A stretch of 6,959 nucleotides of DNA from NCBI GenBank assembly GCA_947497195.1, contig CANMGM010000120.1, forward strand, positions 1-6,959, written 5' to 3'. This document shows, in pieces, positions 1-6,959 of the stretch. The notes below the pieces were generated by a model. That model had not been told where the DNA came from. It did no database searches and was given only the letters and a program-made list of their open reading frames with translations. The position numbers were made by a program, and so were the translations under genes. Position 1 is the first letter of the stretch. Every line of letters begins with the position of its first letter. This stretch comes from Bacteroidota bacterium (GTDB lineage: Bacteria > Bacteroidota > Bacteroidia > M30B66).

Positions 1-312
1 CAACAGTGCAGTAAGCATAAGTGCATACCCACGATTGGCAGGTAACCCGAAGAGCATGGAGATGCGTGCAGAAAGAAGTGAATCGTTCTGAATGTCGCGG
101 TACAGTGCATAGACAAGCCACTGCAGCGAAAGTGCTAAAAAGCCTGCAAGGAAAGGACGATTTATTTTGTTCCTAAAAACAAAGCCTAACACCAAACCAA
201 TTGGAATGCAAGTCCACCATCCAACATATCCTTGAAAAGGAATTGTAAGCAGCTGAATTAGCCCAATGAGCAACCAGAATGCAAGTCTACTTTTTTGTGA
301 TGATCGTCGCAT
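1..312 (-). CDS. Small multi-pass membrane protein, function unknown (3' end outside window)
   Basis: The reading frame stays open for 104 codons from an ATG at 312-310 to the window edge, so the C-terminus is missing. It begins with a basic stretch (MRRSSQKSR), followed by hydrophobic segments at about residues 10-24, 35-47 and 53-69. A fourth starts near residue 85, after a short polar loop (YRDIQNDS). This is the pattern of an inner-membrane protein with a cytoplasmic N-terminus. The start overlaps the last 26 bases of the acylase gene in another frame, so the two are probably co-transcribed and perhaps translationally coupled. The basic segment just before helix 1 favours this ATG; the next in-frame ATG is residue 86, inside the fourth segment. 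No strong ribosome binding site is seen. I do not recognise the family by name and assign no function. The open frame with sensible hydrophobic periodicity makes a real gene likely. Confidence 0.72.
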   Translation of the reverse strand, partial: MRRSSQKSRLAFWLLIGLIQLLTIPFQGYVGWWTCIPIGLVLGFVFRNKINRPFLAGFLALSLQWLVYALYRDIQNDSLLSARISMLFGLPANRGYALMLTALL

Positions 313-2704
313 GTGTTATTTCAGCACTTGTTTCACCGGGTTTGAGATACAGCAAACGGAAATATTCGCCTTTTGCCCAGCTATCGATAAATTCGGTGTA
401 ATGTTTTGAACCGGGATTGCCACTTTGTCCACCGGGATATACTCCATAATAAACATCCTCTGTTCCCGGACTAACCACCATGCGCCAACTTGCTCCCTTT
501 TTGGAGGTTGAGTAATTCACAATGTCTTCACCTCCGCCGCATTCAACACCATTTGCAGAAAAAGCTGCTTGTTGGCTAAGGTGCAATATCGTTGTATTTT
601 TAAAATCGGCCCAGCGTAAATCTTTGGCAGGATTTGCTTTTTTCCATGCTTCGGCATTTGCAACCGCACGACGAAATGCTTGCATCGTGATAAATGGAAG
701 CGATTCGGTTTGGGCCGTGCCTTGTTTGTCAATGAATTCTGAATCAGGGAAACGCCGCAAGTACGACCAGGTTTCGAATTTCCCGGGTCGATGCAGTACG
801 CGCTCTTTTCTGGCAAACTCATCCCAGATTTCATCCAACATCGCATCGAGCCATAGCGAAAAATAGACCGGAGCCACTTGCAAAGCTTCGTTTTCATAAT
901 TCCAAGCCTTTAGAAGTTGAAGCGCGTTTCTCTCAACAGAATTCAATTTGGAAGGCGGCAGTTGCTGAATTAGCCAGGGTAACCATTCGGAAGCGACCAA
1001 ATTGTAATTATCGTGCTGCATCTTCATCATATCGGCTGGCTTTATTCCATTCATGCGCGCCAGTAAGGTGTTTATTCGACGGTTTCGGTAATATGCATAG
1101 AAACCATTCAGATAATATGGATATAGCGAATCGACCGAATGTTGGTTGGCCGAACTCACAAAATTGCTTTCGGGATTTGCACTTCGCGGCAAGTCGGTTT
1201 TCGGGATATAACCTTGCCACAAATGATCACTGCGGCTGCCGTCGAGCAAATACCGCCCCTGCTGATTCCAGCGTTTCACGAGTTTGCCGGTTACTTGCAT
1301 AGCTATATCACCATTTTTAGCTGCAAATGCAAAGTTCTGTGCAGGGCAATCGAAGTTTGCAAGCGCTTGCAGATAGTCTGAATAATTTGAAGCCTTGTTC
1401 AGAGTGTAAAACGCAAACATCTCGTTCGAATAATCGTGGGCGGTCCAGCGCATGGCCATGTTTTGCTTTTCGCCATTTTTTGAAAAGCTACGGTCATAGC
1501 TTACCGGACCGTGTTCGGTAAAAAGTATGGTATCGTAAATCATTTCACCGCCGCGCACTGCAAACGATTCGACCATGCGGCGCACAGGTTTCCAGCTGCT
1601 ATCCATGAGGTACTCGTTTCTGTTTTGGTCGCGGAAAGTTATGCGGTACCAATCGCGCACATCGGCAGCTGCGTTTGTAATTCCCCAGGCCACATCTCGG
1701 TTAAATCCGATGATTACGCATGGTGCGCCCGGAATGGTAACGCCGTATACATCAAGCCCCGGACAATGCAGTTGAACTTCGAACCAGATGCTGGGCAAAT
1801 TGAGCGACAAATGCGGATCATTGCAGAGTATTGGTTTTCCGCTTGCCGTACGCGATGCACCTACCGCCCAGTTGTTGCTTCCAACGGCAGGGTCGCTTTG
1901 CGGCAACGAGCGCAAGGCTGCAAAATGCTGCAAGGTATCGGCTGGCACACCCAGCGGAAGTGTATCGCTTTTCGTAAAGAGGCTACCGGCCGGAATTACG
2001 GGACTGAGGCTATCGGGGAATTCCGGAAACAATTGATTTACCGTTTCAAATCCATACAATTTCGCCAGGTTGCTCATCTCGAAATCCGTGTCGTAGCCGG
2101 TAAGCAGGTTCGACATGTATTTTAGCAGGAGCGCCGTTTTCATCGGAGTCCAGGCTTCGGGCTCGAAATCGAGCAATTTGTATTCGAGCGGATAATCTTT
2201 AGGCTTCAGCGAAGCGATGTAAGCGTTTACTCCGGCGGTATAACGCAACAGAATCATGCGCGTTTGGGGATTTGCCATTGTGGCAGCCAGTGTTCGACTT
2301 GCACCCCATTTCAAGCCCAGTCGACGGCTTTCACGGTCGCGCTCCAGCATCGATTCTCCCAATACTTCCGAAAGTCTTCCTCCAGCAACTCGGGCCTGCA
2401 TATCCATCTGCCAAAGACGAAACTTTGCCGTGACATATCCTTGCAGAAAGAATAAATCTTCGGCATTCGATGCGAAAATATGCGGCACTTCGCGTTTGTC
2501 GAATAAAATTCGGGCGGGCCCCGAAAGCGCTTCGAATTGCAGCATTTGGTCGGATGCATCCTTCACTGGTTCGGCATTTTGCCAGAAACCCTGAAAGGGA
2601 CTGAAGAAATTGCCCAAGGGAGGTAGCGGTCCGGTTTTGGTGAAAAAAAACCAACATAACGCAACAGACAAAATCAAGCTTATGAAGAATTTTACGAATG
2701 CCAT
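287..2704 (-). CDS. Penicillin acylase family protein (peptidase S45, Ntn hydrolase), exported
   Basis: This is a complete 805-residue precursor of an N-terminal-nucleophile amidohydrolase, a family that cleaves amide bonds in penicillins, cephalosporins, acyl-homoserine lactones or related acylated compounds. Residues 5-21 form a hydrophobic signal or anchor, so the enzyme probably acts in the periplasm. The alpha part follows, with the conserved VPHIFA motif around residue 75. The autocatalytic cleavage site is Gly275-Ser276 (GSNNWAVG), making Ser276 beta-1. Counting from it, His298 (NDPHL) is beta-23, and Asp348 and Asp351 (ADVRD) fall exactly at the beta-73 and beta-76 calcium ligands of E. 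coli penicillin G acylase. Asn520 (SSANQ) fits the oxyanion-hole Asn. The conserved GGQSGNPGS motif lies near residues 758-766. Length is normal and no active-site residue is missing. The natural substrate cannot be read from sequence. The gene has its own leader after the aconitase terminator and overlaps the next gene by 26 bp. Confidence 0.95.
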   Translation of the reverse strand: MAFVKFFISLILSVALCWFFFTKTGPLPPLGNFFSPFQGFWQNAEPVKDASDQMLQFEALSGPARILFDKREVPHIFASNAEDLFFLQGYVTAKFRLWQMDMQARVAGGRLSEVLGESMLERDRESRRLGLKWGASRTLAATMANPQTRMILLRYTAGVNAYIASLKPKDYPLEYKLLDFEPEAWTPMKTALLLKYMSNLLTGYDTDFEMSNLAKLYGFETVNQLFPEFPDSLSPVIPAGSLFTKSDTLPLGVPADTLQHFAALRSLPQSDPAVGSNNWAVGASRTASGKPILCNDPHLSLNLPSIWFEVQLHCPGLDVYGVTIPGAPCVIIGFNRDVAWGITNAAADVRDWYRITFRDQNRNEYLMDSSWKPVRRMVESFAVRGGEMIYDTILFTEHGPVSYDRSFSKNGEKQNMAMRWTAHDYSNEMFAFYTLNKASNYSDYLQALANFDCPAQNFAFAAKNGDIAMQVTGKLVKRWNQQGRYLLDGSRSDHLWQGYIPKTDLPRSANPESNFVSSANQHSVDSLYPYYLNGFYAYYRNRRINTLLARMNGIKPADMMKMQHDNYNLVASEWLPWLIQQLPPSKLNSVERNALQLLKAWNYENEALQVAPVYFSLWLDAMLDEIWDEFARKERVLHRPGKFETWSYLRRFPDSEFIDKQGTAQTESLPFITMQAFRRAVANAEAWKKANPAKDLRWADFKNTTILHLSQQAAFSANGVECGGGEDIVNYSTSKKGASWRMVVSPGTEDVYYGVYPGGQSGNPGSKHYTEFIDSWAKGEYFRLLYLKPGETSAEITHATIITKK

Positions 2705-2730
2705 TTTTCGATGTTAAACCGATGACTAAA

Positions 2731-2748
2731 TTGAATTAAATAATTCAA
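2731..2748. promoter_or_regulatory. 18-bp palindrome upstream of the acylase gene
   Basis: TTGAATTA and TAATTCAA are perfect inverted 8-bp arms around a 2-bp centre (AA). The element lies 27 bp upstream of the acylase start codon, between that gene and the aconitase terminator, where its promoter must be. The position suits a dimeric repressor or activator site. It is very AT-rich, so chance is a real alternative, and no regulator is identified. Confidence 0.35.
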
Positions 2749-2780
2749 ACCTTTGACATGAAATTAAGAAAATCGATAGT

Positions 2781-2816
2781 AAAAAAAATAAAAAAAGCCG
2801 CCTGAATAAGCGGCTT
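2781..2816 (-). terminator. Intrinsic terminator of the aconitase gene
   Basis: Read on the minus strand, a perfect 7-bp GC-rich stem (AAGCCGC at 2816-2810 pairing with GCGGCTT at 2801-2795) encloses an 8-nt loop. It is followed at once by a long T tract interrupted by one A (down to about 2781). It begins 18 bases after the aconitase stop codon. This is a textbook Rho-independent terminator and separates aconitase transcription from the acylase gene further along the same strand. Confidence 0.88.
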
Positions 2817-2834
2817 CCTTTTATTTCAAAATGG

Positions 2835-5099
<2,265 letters not shown>

Positions 5100-5132
5100 A
5101 ATGAAAATTTTTTAAATTTCTGTAAATGAATA

Positions 5133-5152
5133 AATTAGAACATGGTCTAATT
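5133..5152 (-). promoter_or_regulatory. 20-bp near-perfect palindrome in the predicted aconitase leader
   Basis: AATTAGA (5133-5139) and TCTAATT (5146-5152) are perfect 7-bp arms. The 6-bp centre ACATGG adds two more complementary pairs (CATG), giving 9 of 10 pairs over 20 bp. It begins just downstream of the candidate -7 box, so it would overlap or directly follow the transcription start. That suits a repressor operator, or a small hairpin at the mRNA 5' end with a CCAUGU loop. The regulator is unknown. Confidence 0.45.
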
Positions 5153-5157
5153 GTTTG

Positions 5158-5188
5158 TAAAAGTAGTAGAAAAGCTGCTAAGAACAAG
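5158..5188 (-). promoter_or_regulatory. Candidate Bacteroidota-type promoter of the aconitase gene
   Basis: On the minus strand, TACTTTTA (5165-5158) matches 7 of 8 positions of the Bacteroidota -7 consensus TAnnTTTG. A CTTG (5188-5185), three of four matches to the -33 TTTG, lies 19 bp upstream of it, which is normal spacing. A perfect TTTG at 5194-5191 is an alternative but sits 25 bp away. Transcription would start near 5151-5155, giving a leader of about 50 nt. The assignment rests on consensus matching only. Confidence 0.42.
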
Positions 5189-5391
5189 CGCAAAGGCTGA
5201 AATTTTCAATTAAAATGCAGACTGCACCTTGGCTCTATCTAAAATTACGCGCCAAATAAGCGCCTTTGAAAATGGTTGTCTCCTTCTCGACTTTGAGAAG
5301 AATGAATGGGCACAACTTTCACTGCGCAAGAAGTGTAATTCGAGTTTAATCATTTCGATCAACAACCGATGAATTTAATGCACAGACGCCG

Positions 5392-5399
5392 TAAATTCG
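5392..5399 (+). promoter_or_regulatory. Candidate -7 element of the EamA transporter gene
   Basis: TAAATTCG matches TAnnTTTG at all but one fixed position and ends 7 bp before the start codon. If it is used, the mRNA would be almost leaderless. No good -33 TTTG is found at the usual distance, so support is weak. The same TTCG variant occurs before the peptidase gene. Confidence 0.3.
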
Positions 5400-5406
5400 C
5401 AGCCGG

Positions 5407-6309
5407 ATGAGCAGAAACCTAAAAGCCCACTTAGCCCTATTGGGCGCCAACCTCATCTACGGTGCCAATTATTCGCTAGCTAAGGAGGTGGTTCCCGCTT
5501 ATATCGGGCCTTCGGGCATGATTTTAATCCGTGTTTGCGGAGCGGTAGCGTTATTCGGACTTCTATGGGTATTAAAACCCGAGTGGCCCAAACGCGAAGA
5601 CACGACGCGTTTTTTAATTTGTGCTGCTACAGGAGTTGCGGTTAACCAACTCATGTTTTTTGAAGGGTTAAGTCTTACCACTCCCATTCAGGCATCCATT
5701 ATCCTAACAGCGAACCCTGTGCTTGTTCTGCTGGCTGCGGCACTAATAGCACGTGAAGCCATTACATGGCGAAAAACTTTTGGAATTGCACTAGGACTGC
5801 TCGGCGCATTGGTCTTGCTCGTTCAACGTGATGCAACAAGCGAAGGAACCAATATACCGCTGGGTAATTTTTTCATTCTGATCAATGCGCTTTCGTATTC
5901 GCTTTATTTGGTGTTGGTGCGCAAACTCATGGCGAAGTACCGCGTTATTACGGTAATGACCTGGGTATTTCTGCCTGGCTTGCTCATGGTTGCTCCCTTT
6001 GGAATTGGGCAGTTTAATGCGGTGAATTGGAACGGGATGCCCGATCATATTCTTTACCTGGTAGGATTTATTGTAATTGGTACTACCTTTCTTGCTTACC
6101 TGCTCAATGCCTATGCACTTGTTTCGGTGAGCGCTTCGGTTGTAAGTGCCTATGTGTATTCACAACCATTTATTGCTTCCTTAATTGCCTTGTCGATGGG
6201 CAAGGATAGCTTACATCCTTCGTTTATTGTTGCAGCTTTTCTGGTGTTTTCGGGCGTTTATCTGGTTTCGGCAGCGCCTCTTAAATCGAAAGAAAAGTCG
6301 CAAACCTAA
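5407..6309 (+). CDS. EamA/DMT superfamily transporter
   Basis: A 300-residue inner-membrane protein with ten predicted helices, at about residues 6-26, 34-56, 68-86, 93-114, 122-139, 151-171, 178-198, 214-235, 240-262 and 271-290. They form two EamA repeats (roughly 8-139 and 153-288), the classic drug/metabolite transporter layout, and the length is normal. Typical features are the N-terminal GANLIYGANYS helix, the TANPVLVLL segment ending in a charged AREAITW turn, and the matching YSQPFIASL to MGKDSLHPS segment in the second half. Family members export or import amino acids, metabolites or drugs; the substrate here cannot be inferred. An in-frame stop at 5392 excludes a longer N-terminus, and the next Met is residue 38, so this ATG is the only reasonable start. 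The peptidase gene follows after 36 bp on the same strand. No terminator is seen between them, so read-through is possible. Confidence 0.93.
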   Translation: MSRNLKAHLALLGANLIYGANYSLAKEVVPAYIGPSGMILIRVCGAVALFGLLWVLKPEWPKREDTTRFLICAATGVAVNQLMFFEGLSLTTPIQASIILTANPVLVLLAAALIAREAITWRKTFGIALGLLGALVLLVQRDATSEGTNIPLGNFFILINALSYSLYLVLVRKLMAKYRVITVMTWVFLPGLLMVAPFGIGQFNAVNWNGMPDHILYLVGFIVIGTTFLAYLLNAYALVSVSASVVSAYVYSQPFIASLIALSMGKDSLHPSFIVAAFLVFSGVYLVSAAPLKSKEKSQT

Positions 6310-6319
6310 AGCTTTTATG

Positions 6320-6327
6320 TATCTTCG
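6320..6327 (+). promoter_or_regulatory. Candidate -7 element of the S9 peptidase gene
   Basis: TATCTTCG matches TAnnTTTG except for one base and lies 18 bp before the peptidase start codon, within the 36-bp gap after the transporter gene. It would give the peptidase its own short-leader transcript. No clear -33 TTTG is visible, so the call is tentative. Confidence 0.35.
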
Positions 6328-6345
6328 CGCGCTCAAATTTACCCC

Positions 6346-6959
6346 ATGAAAAAAGTACTCATCCTTCCCTTTTTATTCTTCACGTACGGCATCTTTGCCC
6401 AATCGCCTTTAACCATCGAAACGCTATGGAAAATGGGCCGTGTAAGTGCTGTTGGCATTACCAAAGACGGGCAAGCTTTGGTGTATAAAGTGAGCCGTAC
6501 CGATCTGGCAAGCGGGAAAAATAAATCAGAGCTTTTTCAAATTGCACTCAAAGGTGGCGATGCCGTAAAACTCGACTCTGTAGGCGACCGTGTAGGCGAC
6601 CGCATGATTTCGCCCGATGGTAAACGCAAACTGGGATATGAATCGGTGAAACTAGAGAATGTATTCGGCAAGGATATGTACACCGATTTGCCCAACACCT
6701 CGGCGCAGATTTACGACGATTTGCATCACCGCCACTGGGACGCGTGGGAGGATGGAAAATACAACCATGTTTTCCTTTACAATCTGGTTAACGGTAAAGC
6801 AGATGCTGGTATCGATTTGATGAAGAACGAGAAATACGATTCCCCAACAGTTCCAATGGGCGACGAATCAGATTACACATGGAGTGCCGACGGAAATACC
6901 ATTGCATATGTGTGCAAAAAGAAATATGGTAAAGATTACGTATTGAGCACAAATACAGA
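6346..6959 (+). CDS. S9-family serine peptidase (prolyl oligopeptidase / DPP type), N-terminal part
   Basis: 204 codons are present and the frame is open at the window end. Residues 1-18 (MKK, then a hydrophobic core ending IFA) form a signal peptide, with likely cleavage before Gln19, so the mature enzyme is periplasmic or envelope-bound. What follows reads as the beginning of the beta-propeller that gates the active site in S9 peptidases: the opening LTIETLWKMGRVS, propeller-blade motifs (ISPDGKRKLGY near residue 88; WSADGNTIAYV near 179), and HRHWDAWEDGKYNHVF near residue 128. The last is typical of the dipeptidyl-peptidase / acylaminoacyl-peptidase-like members in this phylum. The alpha/beta-hydrolase domain with the Ser-Asp-His triad lies beyond the window, so activity cannot be confirmed. 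Such enzymes remove dipeptides or cleave short peptides for nutrient use. A small tandem duplication lies at residues 79-86. Confidence 0.87.
   Translation, partial: MKKVLILPFLFFTYGIFAQSPLTIETLWKMGRVSAVGITKDGQALVYKVSRTDLASGKNKSELFQIALKGGDAVKLDSVGDRVGDRMISPDGKRKLGYESVKLENVFGKDMYTDLPNTSAQIYDDLHHRHWDAWEDGKYNHVFLYNLVNGKADAGIDLMKNEKYDSPTVPMGDESDYTWSADGNTIAYVCKKKYGKDYVLSTNT
6580..6603 (+). repeat. 12-bp tandem duplication inside the S9 peptidase gene
   Basis: GTAGGCGACCGT is followed directly by GTAGGCGACCGC, an 11 of 12 match. In frame it encodes Val-Gly-Asp-Arg twice (residues 79-86), between the first propeller strands and the ISPDGK blade motif. The near-identity at DNA level suggests a fairly recent in-frame slippage duplication. 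Confidence 0.8.

Larger units (their letters stand above)
5100..5406. other. Divergent intergenic region between aconitase and the EamA transporter
   Basis: These 307 bp separate two divergently transcribed genes, so promoters in both directions are expected. The aconitase-proximal third is AT-rich and holds a -7-like box and a 20-bp palindrome. The transporter-proximal end holds another -7-like box directly before the start codon. The middle (about 5195-5360) has no convincing open frame, tRNA or terminator. It does contain a short direct repeat, GCGCC at 5249-5253 and again at 5260-5264, spaced 11 bp or one helical turn apart, whose meaning is unknown. Confidence 0.8.

Noticed and set aside
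1511..2125. 204-codon open frame on the plus strand inside the acylase gene
   Set aside because: It is antisense to a well-supported conserved enzyme, and its translation is rich in Cys, Arg and His with no recognisable domain. Other plus-strand frames in 522-2594 are the same kind of shadow.
2642..2704. Lipoprotein signal in the acylase N-terminus (Cys17)
   Set aside because: The residues before Cys17 (VAL) do not form a lipobox, and the Cys lies inside the hydrophobic core rather than after it.
5133..5152. Iron-responsive-element-like hairpin before aconitase
   Set aside because: Animal mitochondrial aconitase mRNA has a 5' IRE, and this hairpin also has a six-base loop. The loop is CCAUGU rather than CAGUGN, and there is no bulged C below the upper stem.
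6308..6315. AAAGCTTT palindrome after the transporter stop as a terminator
   Set aside because: The stem is short and AT-rich, with no loop space and no following T tract.

Overview
The window looks like chromosome from a member of the Bacteroidota. Three things point that way: the aconitase is of the mitochondrial type found in Bacteroides and its relatives, there are no strong Shine-Dalgarno sequences before the starts, and sequences resembling the Bacteroidota -7 element (TAnnTTTG) lie upstream of several genes. The S9 peptidase fragment also has the N-terminal wording I associate with this phylum. Genus cannot be set from the sequence alone. I see no mobile element, tRNA, rRNA, CRISPR array or clear sign of transfer. 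The content is ordinary housekeeping and envelope functions.

Left half, minus strand, in transcription order: a complete aconitate hydratase (2835-5099) followed by a clear intrinsic terminator (2781-2816). A 130-bp gap then holds an 18-bp palindrome. Next comes a complete penicillin-acylase-family hydrolase (287-2704) whose 3' end overlaps by 26 bp the start of a small multi-pass membrane protein that runs off the left edge (1-312). The terminator makes the acylase and membrane-protein pair a transcription unit separate from the aconitase.

Centre: a 307-bp divergent intergenic region (5100-5406) carries the aconitase promoter and a 20-bp near-perfect palindrome in its predicted leader. It also holds the probable promoter of the plus-strand unit.

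Right half, plus strand: a complete ten-helix EamA/DMT-type transporter (5407-6309), then after 36 bp the first 204 codons of a secreted S9-family serine peptidase (6346 to the window end). The peptidase has its own candidate -7 element, so the two need not be one operon.

Functionally, the aconitase serves the TCA cycle in the cytoplasm. The acylase, the small membrane protein, the transporter and the peptidase are all envelope or exported proteins, but nothing shows that they share a pathway. No previously undescribed system is evident. The points most worth a second look are the palindromes upstream of the aconitase and acylase genes, the acylase/membrane-protein gene overlap, the His at beta-23 of the acylase active site, the very short leader of the transporter gene, and a 12-bp tandem duplication in the peptidase gene.
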